This document shows positions 12,029 to 23,254 of a DNA stretch of 64,000 bases, piece after piece. The DNA comes from Moniliophthora roreri. Taxonomy: Eukaryota > Basidiomycota > Agaricomycetes > Agaricales > Marasmiaceae. The first letter of the stretch is position 1. The number at the start of each line of letters is the position of its first letter. The stretch covers positions 372,001-436,000 of the forward strand of contig LATX02000197.1 in NCBI GenBank assembly GCA_001466705.2. Reading direction: 5' to 3'. Position numbers and translations under genes: made by a program. The notes beneath the pieces were generated by a model. That model saw only the letters and a list, made by a program, of their open reading frames with translations, had not been told where the DNA came from and searched no databases.

Positions 12029-12230
12029 AGAAGGTAGAACGCGAGCCGACACATTCACCCCCGTTGTCTTGGCCATGTCCACTCCAATCAAAGTGCATCT
12101 GGTCCCCGTTTCACGAAGCGCTAGCGTCGGCGACCGAACCGCAGTCATTCTTGGAGCCAAGAATCGACCTGGTTGTGATGGCTTTTCGTCGTAGATTTGG
12201 AGATCAATGGCCGTGATGTGTCAACCGTCC

Positions 12231-13219
12231 CTCGACTCTATATGTGGATCTCTAATCCTGCTGCGCCGGAAGATACTGCGTCAGTTGTTCGTCATATCCC
12301 ACTATAAGAGATGGGAAAAGAGCGCCTGCACTGGCTGCACTCACGTTAGTCCTCCTGTAAGCCGATTCAACCACTTTCCGCATCGCTCATATCTGCTGTC
12401 GAGTTCCAGCCTCCGGATGCACTTTTTTCATGCGGATTTAAATCAATTCAATATGAAGTGGCGAGCAAATGATGGAATATGGCAGAGGTAAGGATGTCTT
12501 TGAGGATACATCCATCATCACTGTGGGGCTGCGTCCATGCGCATTGGTATGCATCTCCTGCAGTAAACGCGTCAGCATCATTGAAAATTGAATCCCTGAA
12601 ACAAACCGTGGAGAATCAGGAGGAACTGGCAGCTCCTAGTTTTGCCAAGGGAGGTGCGGAGGGGCTACGAGCACGTTTCTAGCAAGTTCCTAGCTCTGAG
12701 TGAGATTGAGGATGAAGGTCAAGGTCAGAGTTACGGGCGCCAATTTCCTGCTAAGTTACGACTCGCCTCAAACCTCCATGTCGTTTTGACCAAGTTCAAC
12801 CTATCCGTGTTATGCTGAGCAAAAATTTCGGGTCAATATCTGAAACTCTGTAATACGAATCAGAGATCTTTCGTGCTGGTGGAATACAGTAACCTCAAAA
12901 TCAAGTTTTTCTCCAACGCCTGGGACTTGTACCTGACGTTGACTGATATGTATCAAGTCTTTGTGGAAGTGGAGTCTGTCGGTGGAGGAGTAGTTTTCAA
13001 GAATCCGGTCGTCCACTCCACTCGCCAACAGCGAGCACAGGTTACTTGATGCACCCCAGAAAGGTGAAGTCATTAAACCATTCTACGTAGAACAGAGTTC
13101 AAGTTTTTCATTTCCACAGGACAGATGAAATGTATAAAATGTGCACGAAATATGACAAAATTTTTCAGCAAGCCTTCTCCCATTTCTCAAGTAACCAGTC
13201 TCTTCCCCCTCTCACAATC
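12231..13219. other. Intergenic between divergent secreted-protein genes
   Basis: Open frames here (for example an 87-codon minus frame at 12810-13073) show no family or signal peptide. The stretch contains the copy C promoter at its right end and the fading end of the copy A/copy B homology at its left. Confidence 0.5.
13133..13140 (+). promoter_or_regulatory. TATA box of secreted-protein copy C
   Basis: TATAAAAT lies 80 bases upstream of the copy C start codon, a plausible distance for a fungal core promoter with a short leader. No CRE palindrome like that of copies A and B is seen here. Confidence 0.5.
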
Positions 13220-13899
13220 ATGCGTCTCGTCTCCCTCTTCGCTCTTACTCTTATTACCGCAGTGTCAGCAGCACCCCAGGTCCAAGTCGAGAAGCGCAAA
13301 AACGTCGACCGACCGGATCCTACCAACACCAACCACTGTCCCGGCAATGTCCCAGGTGATGCCGACAAATGCACTTTTGAGATGCAGGAGAAGGGAGAAG
13401 ACAAGCGCCTCGAGCACATTGTCGGTAACCCTGTTGACAACTGCAAGGGCGGTACCACCGATTTGAAGACCACGATTGGTGGTGACACTTCTGTCGCTCA
13501 GACGTGGAAGTACGGCGTCAGTGTCGGATTCTCTGCTGATGGAGGCGAGGAACTGCCTATTGGTGTTTCGTTTAAGAACTCTGATACTTGGAGTAACACC
13601 GAGGCGAAGACGTTCAGGCAGAACATTGATATCACGATTCGACCGGGGAAGAAGGCAAGTTTCTGTTTGAGTGGTGTCTTTTTCACGCAGCTGACCATTG
13701 AACATAGGCTGCACTTATTGCCAAGGTTTTACATCACACCTTCCTCGGGCGCATTCGTCTAAACTATGGTGATCCCACTGGAGAAGCTGGAAAAAATGAC
13801 TACCACTACATCTGGTACAACAACGGTGTTGGCAGTATTCAGCCCACGGACGATGTGATCTATGATCAGAGGATCGTTAACTGCGACGAACACATATGA
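13220..13899 (+). CDS. Small secreted protein, copy C, with GC-AG intron
   Basis: Two exons (13220-13654 and 13708-13899) give 208 residues, exactly the length of copy A. The signal peptide MRLVSLFALTLITAVSAAP is followed by an acidic-basic KR site and the family motif DRPDPTN..NHCPG. The middle is an alternating Ser/Thr-rich strand region ending in IRPGKK; the last exon has GRIRLNYGDPTGE and DYHYIWYNNG. The intron begins with GC (AAG|GCAAGT) and ends in ATAG. Alignment with copy A shows that only this splice keeps the conserved C-terminus; reading on reaches a stop after the conserved domain is lost. Copy C lacks the intron present in A and B, and A and B lack this one. It is strongly diverged from A and B in the N-terminal half and most similar at the C-terminus. 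Function unknown. Confidence 0.85.
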
Positions 13900-14656
13900 A
13901 GGGTGAATGCTCTGTACCACTTGTGTATTTAATTCGCTATTTATGACACTCGACTCTGTATCTTCTCTTGATCCTGGATCCACGAAAGGATGGCATACGG
14001 TACAGTTAATGAAGCATAAGGCTTCTCTACGCGTGAACGCAAGCGTTCATAGGAAAGAGAAAGAGGATGATGGTGGTTCATGAAAGACGATTCACGTTGA
14101 ATTGCCAATTTTGATGTTCCTTCCTAGGGAAACTGTGATTCTGCCTTGAGGAAGGAAACAGAGGGGGCTCAAATGCAGTCCCTTGTCGTACTAAAGTGCT
14201 CTGAAATTGGAAGGAAATCCACGAGATTTGGATATTGACCTAAACGAATCGCGTCAGTACATCGCAATCCACTCACCCACCAGTAAGTAAGGCCGGGAGG
14301 TGGATGCCCGCCCCACGCTTTCCAAATTATTGCATTTTGCCACAAATTGTTCTCAGGACAATTTTGGGCTATCGTATTGGATTCGCTCTCCAGTCTTTAG
14401 TCGTATAGACTATAGATGCCCCTTTGGAATACGGCGATGGACCATTATTCCATTCAACGTCCAATGGAACAGCGTCAAGCCACTTTCAACACCACTCGGT
14501 CGAACGCAGCGTAGCTGATATCAATAATCGTATTACAATTCTCAAGCGTAGTACAACACCGTGATGTTATAAACATACCCCTTAATAGTCAAACTCCTTG
14601 CTCTCTACCCAAGGAAACAACCAGATCAGACATATCAGCTATTGCAAAGACTTCAC
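13900..14656. other. Intergenic, no gene recognised
   Basis: This is the 3' flank of copy C and of the cysteine-rich gene. Short frames are present on both strands, but none has a signal peptide or motif. Confidence 0.45.
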
Positions 14657-15153
14657 TTACAAATAGGCTGCGCATGTGCCGTCTCCACGACTTGCAATGC
14701 ACACCTTTTCACCATTTGACACATCCCTCACCCCGCTGACAGTTTGGTTGAATGTAGCGCATGTTTGACAATGTCCTGAGCAGCACTGCGCATGCTGTCT
14801 ACAGGGGTGCTGCCTACAGAAGCGTAAGCACAACCTAAGGTAATGACGATCAGCAGGCGGCAGGGTAGTGGCGCAAAAAGACAACTCACAGTTGCCGGGG
14901 CTGCAGAGAACCTGTACAGATCTGGTGTTGCCGCAGGGTTGTTACAACAGGATATCACCCCATGGTTGGCTCACCAGGTCCTGGCAAGCACCAAGGCTAA
15001 TTAAGATACGTCAGTCAATACCGAACCAATCAATGCAGTCTGCAAACAGTACTTTGCATCACTTCCTTCAACTGAGCAGCTATTCTCTTGGGCGTGAACG
15101 CCCGAAGATAGAGCAAAGATCATGATAGGAGCAAGTTGGTAGAAACGCATCGT
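14657..15153 (-). CDS. Probable small cysteine-rich secreted protein, splicing unresolved
   Basis: An ATG at 15153 opens a clear signal peptide (MRFYQLAPIMIFALSSGVHA) followed by QENSCSVEGSDAKYC. Downstream frames carry dense Cys clusters: CSPGNC, then QCCSGHCQTC and a C-terminal segment with NGEKVC and GDGTC before a stop. The CC-SGHC spacing resembles knottin-like secreted proteins. Several GT...AG pairs (for example donors near 14890 and 14985) could join these pieces, but I could not find one combination that is clearly right, so exon limits are left open and a damaged gene is possible. Likely extracellular; role unknown. Confidence 0.45.
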
Positions 15154-15540
15154 AAGTGGGGGGCCTGCCTCCTCCGAGTCAGCGAAGGTTCCAGCGAATA
15201 GGACGTAATGCACCAAGGACACTTGGTACAAAAGAAAAGGCCTTGACGTCTACATGTAAGAGAGGGCTCGATAGGTCCGAATTTGATTAGGACTCACTCA
15301 AAATTTATCTTCGCCATGGCCCCATACCGTACTCTACAGAGTCCAACGGAGCAGAAGCGTAAAGTTGGATGGTTCCATGATAATACGATCTTTGAGGATA
15401 CAGCCGGTTTCTAGAAGCTCGTCGCAGGCGACGGACAATGCTTTCAGCACCAGCGAGGCACGGAGCAGATCGAGAGCATCGTCAGTCTTTAATACAGATC
15501 TCTGACTACCCATTTCCGTTTCACGCAGTGCTCGACGAAC
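15154..15540. other. Intergenic upstream of the cysteine-rich gene
   Basis: No coding signal is seen. It contains the presumed promoter of the minus-strand cysteine-rich gene. Confidence 0.4.
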
Positions 15541-16230
15541 TCAGCCGATAGTGGTTGATGAAGATTTTCCTAGTACCAATGTTCGTTGCTGTCCTCGTTT
15601 CAAACAATTGAGAAACCATGATCCGAATCGGTTTTGATTAGGATTGCTGCAAAGACGGTTTGGAGGAATCCTATGGGGGGACAAATCGTCACCATTTACG
15701 TGAAACTCGACGTTGTAGTGGACCATAGTCGTGGAGAGGTAAATCCAAATGGTTTCCACCGCGAGCAAACCTAGTCGGACGGCCAAGGTATGAGCGGCAC
15801 GCCAGCGATATAGCATTCCCGACAGCTGATTCGTCCATGTTCCATAACTATTCCCTCCCTTGCTTCTCTTTGCGGACAGAACCTTCCATTGTACCAATCT
15901 TACAGTGGTATCCGTCGAGTTCCACGGGGGCCTCTTGCAAAGCTTGGAAGAGTGGTAAGATTTTGTGGTCGAAAGAGCGTTAATCGTCAAAATTGAAGGA
16001 ATGGGCTCGAGTACGTAGCCGCGAAAACAATGCTTGCATGGTGCAACAACAGAGTCCTGTATAATGTCAGGAAGCTGAATACTCACCTGCAGATATATTG
16101 AGCCGTTAAACCTTAGACCGGGGCGCTCATCACTTGTTGGTGTCTTGTGACATCTCTCACGGTCCGATCCTTGCGATCCTAAGTTACTGACGACAGAATT
16201 TGCCAGTGACTCAGGGATATACAGACACAA
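15541..16230 (-). CDS. Hypothetical 229-codon open frame
   Basis: An uninterrupted minus-strand frame of 229 residues with no family that I recognise. It has one hydrophobic stretch near residues 145-175 that could be a single membrane segment, and several basic patches, but no signal peptide and no low-complexity bias. No intron is needed. A 690-base frame can arise by chance at this base composition, so this is a weak call. Confidence 0.2.
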   Translation of the reverse strand: MCLYIPESLANSVVSNLGSQGSDRERCHKTPTSDERPGLRFNGSIYLQVSIQLPDIIQDSVVAPCKHCFRGYVLEPIPSILTINALSTTKSYHSSKLCKRPPWNSTDTTVRLVQWKVLSAKRSKGGNSYGTWTNQLSGMLYRWRAAHTLAVRLGLLAVETIWIYLSTTMVHYNVEFHVNGDDLSPHRIPPNRLCSNPNQNRFGSWFLNCLKRGQQRTLVLGKSSSTTIG

Positions 16231-19200
16231 ATTCTAGCACAAGAATCCTCAACCAAACCAAAGGACGCTTTGGGTACTTGTTGCACTTTTGCATGTTTAT
16301 CCCTGTTCATACCATTCAAGGACATAACCTGAACATCCACCCCACCTGCAAACAGACTTTTCCAGATCCGCCAACCCTGGAATCTGAATACAAGACGAAC
16401 GCTAATCTCGGTGCTTAGCTTCCTTCAGTTTGCGACCCCAGTGATGATGACCTTGCTGTATGATGGAGATTTCGGGTATGTTGCTGCTTATTTTCCAGTG
16501 TCCTTCCGAGATCTGCAGTTCAATCGCAAATTCCAAGCACTTACATTGTTTACAGAAGTGCTGCAGATAGTCCGAAGCTCATTGGATTTTCCAGCCTTTC
16601 TCGTGGGATATACTGGAGACTAGTTGTCCTGCTTGCTGCCTGAATACACCTTTCTATTCCCTCGAAATGACCCCACGGGCCACATCAACGCCTTTGTCAT
16701 GTCGTCCCCTCAATCGCAGGTCTACACACCTGTCATCAACGATCTTGCCTGAACCTTCCGTTTTATGGTGCATACCGCATCTTTCGTCTTTCTATAGTCA
16801 TGCTTATTGATGATTTCACGGAAGTCAAGATCCTATCTTCTAACTCCCTTTCATCAAAATACCCTTTGAGGCCTCAAATAGCCTTCTCACTGGATTCAAA
16901 CCAAATAAGGGTAATTAACGCTCTATAAATATGGTATGTCTCTCTCTCGACTTCACTCTATCCGTGAGCCAGATTCACAAACATACATAGCTTATTCAGG
17001 AAGTCCGAGTCATTTCACGTTCACTACGTGGTCGGTCACTCGTAGTCCGACCTCTCAATGGTGGTGGATGCATATCTCTGTACCCCATACGTCGCTGCCT
17101 TCTGATGAATTTCTAGACCTTGATTCATCCGAGCATCTTCTTTTGTCGATTACAAACAAGCTCGCAAATACGGTTATCTTTGCACGGTGCGGGGGGTGCG
17201 ATGGCAATTCCTCGGTGACCGAGACGAACATAATTTTTTTATGAACTGGTGTTCGTTGCTCGGCGGTCACTCGAGCAGGCATGGTATGTTTCTGTTCATT
17301 TTGGTCCATTCTCTGTTGCTAATCTTCCCAGCGCGTAGTATTCCGAGTAGATCAAATTTTTTCTATTCTGATGCTTTCCTCAACCCAATGTAAGGATTGA
17401 TCTGTCGAGTCCTCTTACACCAGTCCGGAAATTCCATGTCAAAACGGATGTATACATGTTATATCTACGGTTATTCCTGCGATCACAAGCTTATACGCCG
17501 CTCATCAGAAACCAAGTCTCTTGGTCTTGTCATTCGTATGTGTCGCACTAACCAAGCATTCTAGTTTTACTGATCATCGTTATATCCTTGTAGTAATGCG
17601 GAGGATATTTCCTAAATACCTACTCCCAGACTCGGAACGTCTTTCTAGGCCTCATACGGGCTACTTGGAACTCATGCATGTCACTATAACCCGCCAGAAT
17701 TTCAGGGTCAGGACTTTTCACGTTTTCATTGGCCAAATCAAAGCTAGTCATTCAGGCCAATCAAGGCCATCGAAGCCATGTCTTTGTATGTCTCCTGTAC
17801 CACGCCCACCTGTAACCGAAGGATACGTCCAGACCCTTTTGGCACTAGTTTTCGTTCCCTTGTTTCTTGCATCAACATTCGCTATGTTCAGCTCTCGAAT
17901 CACTCAACATACGGAACCCCTAAATTTACGGCCTTGATAAGTATGTTTATTTCTGTATCTCGCTCGTCGCCTTCCATATCAAGTAGCTGAATACATTCTC
18001 TACGTCTCATAAAAGCCCCAAGCCCCCACAAACTTTGGGGGGGGGGGGGGAATTCTCGCCGCTTTTTGGTAGTCTCATGTTTACTGGATACGTGCCACTA
18101 GAATGTCGACTGGCAACCTCCATGATTACGTGGGGCTCATTGTTCGTTAGCCAATAACGCTCTAGTCTTCCAATCACCCAGTCATATCATTTGCGCGAAA
18201 TCTCGGACCGTCAATAGGCATGTAGGTTGAATTTTTCGAGTGCTCGGATCTTTTTGAAATCGGGGTTGTCGACGGCTCGTGTACTAGTCTCAGTGTATTT
18301 CAAGTTCCAAGGGGCATTTTGGTCAGGTCTTCCAGTCTTCCGGTCATCTAGTGCGAATAGAAATGCAAGTAACCCCTTTAACTAACGGAGCCGGCCACCG
18401 AGTTGACTTGAATCCGGAAGTTGGAGCTTAGCGCCTTGTCCAGTGCAAAATAAGGCCTTTGTCTCTCCGCATATCTATTGATCTTTTCCGAGCATGACAA
18501 TCAAGGGCCTCCGTGTGATCTAGTGATACCCTTCCAGTCAGGTACACGGTATTTACATCCGACGCAATTCTCACCCGACGCATACTTTATACCAGTAAGA
18601 ATGTTCTTCCTGAGAGCCCTCGACTAAAGGAATTACAGCGTTTTCGGAAAACCTATAGTTCGAATACAGAAAAAATGTTTCCATAAGCGACACTAGCCGA
18701 GGGCTTGCCGACTAGGCGTCATTGTGAGTGGAAGAAAGCTTGAGGACATACGCTCGGCTGTTATCGTTTGTGAAAATATTTTTCTTCTTCCTCATTCAGA
18801 ACCAAGGTTTTCCGAAAATGCTGTAAAAAGGGAAAAACAAATGGTACGTGGTGATTACGGAGAATAAAAGTTACGGATGTTGGGGGGGGGATATGTTATT
18901 CCTTTTTATCAAACGCGGGGTGGATGCGGTAGTCGGGAGATTTCCGAGCCGCGGTAAACTCCGAAAATTGGTTTGATTTGCAAACACGTTGCGGATTACA
19001 CGTTTTGGTCAACGATCTTGAAACTCAAAAGGCCTTGTCCATAGCTCACCTGCGCAAGTTGAAGGAATTTGTGATTCTCGTTCCCGGCTCATCCAGCGCA
19101 GCGGCAAATTTGACGGATCCCAAGCCCAACTGGAGGCAGTCATCGTTTTGATTTCATATCTCATCATTTCCGCGCCTTGACCTCAAAGTACACTATCCGG

Positions 19201-20448
19201 ATCCGCACAATAATAACGCTACTACTCGAGTTTACCTCGTTCCTCTGCTTTACGCGTCATAAATGATGTATTCGACGACATGGAAATTGTTTTCCTTTCC
19301 TCGCAGCTGTCAACCTTGTCAACGTAGATGGAGAAGATGCGGTCGACTTTCGCTAGCAAGAAGAAGTGCAAGTCAAAACCTTTTTTTTTTTTTTTTTTTT
19401 TTCTTCAAGCAGAAGCAAACTGAGATCGCTCGTGCAAGCAAGATCTGGTACGACAGCTGTTGAACGTTCAATGTTGAAAGGCTTCGTTATCGGTTCAGGT
19501 ACGAGAGCGGTAATTAGTATGTGCCATAGAATGGAAGCTTCACTTTCACAATTCACCGTCTTTGACTTTTTTTTGACTACTCGAGTCCGAGCTTTTTACA
19601 AATCTACCGCGCAGCCCCGACCCAGATCTTGCACCCTGCCCTGCGGACCCGATGCTTCTCAGTCTACTTCTCTTCCTTTCCTGATCCCACTCGGCTTCTA
19701 CTGTAAATGATTAATTATTATTTGGTTACCAAGGACTAGGGACTAGCTCGAATCGGAAGTCGACCGACACGAGGCTCATAACTCGAAGATGTTCATTATC
19801 CCCCCTAGGATGCAGCAGCTGCTAGCATTTTTTTTCTCTCTCTCTCTCTCAAGCTATCCCTGCGGAAGCCGTGCGAGATCGTAATTCGGTATTTGCCTTG
19901 GCATTTTGCAACATAACACGGCTGTACATATTGAAATTGTTACAGTACCGCGTAACTCATTTGTAAACGCTATCAAACTTTTCATTCCTATTGTCGAGTT
20001 TTCAATTCATGTCGGGGGGTACATAAAAGTATGACAGCTGGCCGGATTTGTGGCTGGGTGTTTTAGCGAAGACGCGTTGCGAGATAACGCGTTGAGACTG
20101 GGACGTGAAATGCCCACCGGTGAACTTGGGACTGTGCTGTTAGGTCTACGTATTCCGTCCTGGTGCGGGTGCAGTGGGCGGAAGAAAGCAAGGCAAAGCT
20201 ACAAGCAGTTTGGCAGGAAGAGAGCTATATCGGGAGAAGCGGAGGTTGGGGAGTGGTGGGAATTGCACTGGAATTGCACTGGAATTACGTGGATTGGGAC
20301 CCAAAGTATGCAAAGCACCCAAAATGCGATTTGACAAAATGTCCGCCGAAAAAACGCGACGATCCATCCGCCTTGTCAATTCAAATTCAAGCTTTATTAG
20401 ACCCTTGACCTGGCTCAGTCAGTCAGTAGTCCCTTAGTCCCTATCATC
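16231..20448. other. Gene-poor stretch of 4.2 kb with homopolymer tracts
   Basis: I see no gene. Small frames lie on both strands without motifs. The stretch contains a G-run of more than ten bases at about 18038-18051, a shorter G-run near 18882, a 22-base T-run at about 19380-19402 and a CT dinucleotide tract near 19833. The last 400 bases precede the zinc-finger gene. Confidence 0.5.
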
Positions 20449-23254
20449 ATGCCCTCTTACTACCCTCGTATCCTCGATCCTCCATTCGAGTATGCAGAGC
20501 CCGTTCAAAAGGCCCCATCCCCCATCATCATTGATACCTTTTCTCCAAGGTCCTTGAGCAGCTGTGGTGATCTATCCCCGTCATCCACCTCCTCCAATTC
20601 GTCCACGTCGCCAGACTACGAGTTTACCCAAAGTCGGGCCATACGCGTTTACGGAAACCCTGCCTCTGTGGCCATCGGCAATCCCGTCTTTTGGCAAGGC
20701 GACAACGGCGAGCTGTGGGCCGTGTTTCGTTCGCCCCAAGAGGTACGCGAATTCACCACCGACATATTTTTATAAATTCTGACATCACGTGTTTACCGAT
20801 GGTCCTTTTCTTTTTGGCGGCTATTCAAATGGTCCATGTTATAATATAATATAGGCTTCCAATGTGTTGCGATTCCTCAATTCCTCCCTCTATCAGCCTG
20901 CCAAAGAGTCAGACCTGGAGCCGTTTGCAAAGCTGAAGAGGGTGGACATCAGGGTAATTGAACTGTTTATATTCTGTATACTGTATCGCTGACACCACGT
21001 AGGAAATGTACCCTCATCAACTTAGCACGAATCCACCTAATCCAAGGAGTAGTTTTCGCTTGGGTGACTGGATGTCAGTGGCAACTTTTTCTGTTCCACG
21101 TTTCCTCGTTTATGATCAGTTTCATCGGCGACGAGCCACGTTTTTCAAGTTGCTCAAGTCATGTTTCATGTTGACCTCCCGTTGTTTCGTCACCTAGTTC
21201 CGCCCTTACATACGCGTTGGACTACGCGTTTCGTTGCCAGTCATGGCTACATATATATATATACACCATCATTAATATCCTTCCAAAACGTAAATGACTG
21301 ACTCAACCCCTTGCAGTTGCTCTAATCCAAAATGTGGCGCTCATAATTTTGGTCGGAACATTGTCTGCATTGGCTGTAGTTCCCCAAGGTCTTCTTCCAC
21401 GTCTCCCTCTCCTCCTTCGAACCAGTCTCTTTACAACTCGGTCTCCTCGCTTCAAGCCGCCCATACCAATCTCGGCACACTCGCTTCCATGCACACTTTT
21501 GGCGGAATGTCCCAGCCTCAGTCCCCAGTGACCGTCAAACCGTCCGCTTCACCTAGATTCATCTCCGCACCCAATCTCGTGCCATCACCTTCACCTGTCC
21601 CTCAGAGATCTAATACTACTAGTTTGTTGCCTATCGTGGGTGGTGTCAATCTAAACAACCTCACAACCGTGCGGGGAGATCCGACGCTAAGAACGGCTTC
21701 TGGACATCCCCTTTTGACGCCTAGTGGGAGAGCTTTTGCTATTGGCGGTCGTGTCCAGGTGTGTATATCTTGGTCATTCACTCTTTTTTTTTCTTTTTTT
21801 TTTTTTTTTTTTTTCCTTCTTTCTTTCTTTCTTTTTCTTCTTCATAATGACCTTGGGCGTTTCAGAATATATCTTCAGACCCACTTTCACCTTGTATCAT
21901 GTACTGGCCAGACAACGAGCCATTCCCTGAACAAGGCCAGATTCGTCCCGGTAATCTCGTTGGCATTGCTGCAAGTATCTTTATTGAACTGTGTATCTTG
22001 ATCATACACTGATATCTGATCTTTTAGCACCCACCAATCCTAAACACTGGCAACAGAGGCCCCATCGCACACCAACCAGGCGACTGGATCTGCAAAAAGT
22101 GCAACTATCTAAACTGGAGAAGACGGAAAGTGTGTCAGACGTGTTTGCCTTGTGAGTATCCCTCGGTCGTCGTTACCTCCTGCCTTTCCGCATTCCCGAT
22201 AAGTTCTGGGCATCGATCGTTCCGCTATATAGGATAGGGTTCAGATAGGCACGGAACGGAAGGGAACGCGGAGGCGGACATGCGCGAACTGTTCCTGTCT
22301 TGCTTTCCATCGATGATTCCGAGACATGCGTTATCTCTATCTGCGTAATCATACTGACTTTTTCTTTTTTTAGATGCAGAAGGAAACGGCGACTCCATCA
22401 GTGCTGCTGTTCAAGCTGAACGTATCCAGCTCCTCACGAATGTGTTGTTGCAGAATTCTCAGGGGCTTGTTCAACAACAACAACAACAGGTACGTCTTTC
22501 TTTCTCTTTACTCTTTGCGTCTTTTCATAGCCAACGCGGGGCTTTATAGATCCAACAACCTATCCCAACCCAACGCGAAGAAAACCGGGTCGCACTCCTT
22601 CAACAACTTTCTGCCCGAGTTCCAGCGCTCTCAACGCCTTCTCTTCCTACTCAACAAGCCACTATTCCTCCACGTCACCAGCAGCAGCAGCAACAACATC
22701 ATCATCATCAGCCCATGAGCGCTTCGCTGTCAAACATGCGTACCATGCGCCAGATACAGGCTCAGGCTTTACGTTCGCACAGCGTTACTCCGCCTCAAGT
22801 CCATGGGGTGAGGTCGCAAAACGATTTGCTCCGTTCTACTAGTGTCGAGGAATCCAACCCGATATACCAAACCAGCAGTGTCGGCCGAGGAGCAGGTTCT
22901 AGTTTGTCTGTCGAAGAGCGTCCCGAACATTTCGAGTTGTCTTCATTAAATTCCAAAATGTCTTCCATCAACCTCTGGGACTCTGGCACGTCGCCTACTG
23001 CGCCTACTCTCCTGCCTTCGTTCTTACAGGAGATTGTGTCTTCGCCTACGTCGTCTGAGCACGATCTGCCGAATGATGCCACTTCGTCGCCATCCAACGC
23101 CAGGAACGATAGGTCAAGGAGTAGTACGAATTCGTCCACGAGTTCGGGATTGGAGAGTTTGGAGGTGAGGAGTATTTGGAAATTGGATGGCAAGGAAAGT
23201 AGATTGTTTAGCTCATCGGGGTCGAGAAGGGGCTCGCCGACTATGGGAAAATAG
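20449..23254 (+). CDS. RanBP2-type zinc-finger protein, Nrp1-like
   Basis: Likely RNA-binding cytoplasmic protein of the Nrp1 (asparagine-rich protein) type. Eight exons (20449-20742, 20855-20953, 21003-21073, 21317-21758, 21866-21970, 22028-22151, 22374-22489, 22550-23254) give 651 residues. The N-terminal 130 residues hold a domain with RAIRVYGNPASVAIGN. A first RanBP2 finger begins at GDW and runs through CSNPKCGAHNFGRNIVCIGC, created by the third splice. A second, near-consensus finger is PGDWICKKCNYLNWRRRKVC, followed by YAEGNGDSISAAVQAERIQLL, known from Nrp1 relatives, then poly-Gln and His/Gln tracts and a Ser-rich tail ending in SRRGSPTMGK. The fifth intron is best read as GC-AG (donor GCAAGT at 21971), the choice that keeps the conserved PPILNTGN segment; a GT donor at 21951 gives the wrong frame for the finger unless a later acceptor is used. 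Confidence 0.85.

Noticed and set aside
13265..13714. 149-codon minus frame over secreted-protein copy C
   Set aside because: It is antisense to a gene with signal peptide, conserved motifs and a matching paralog length.
19380..19402. Poly-T run as the tail of a LINE or retroposed gene
   Set aside because: No reverse-transcriptase remnant, coding homology or target duplication was found next to it.
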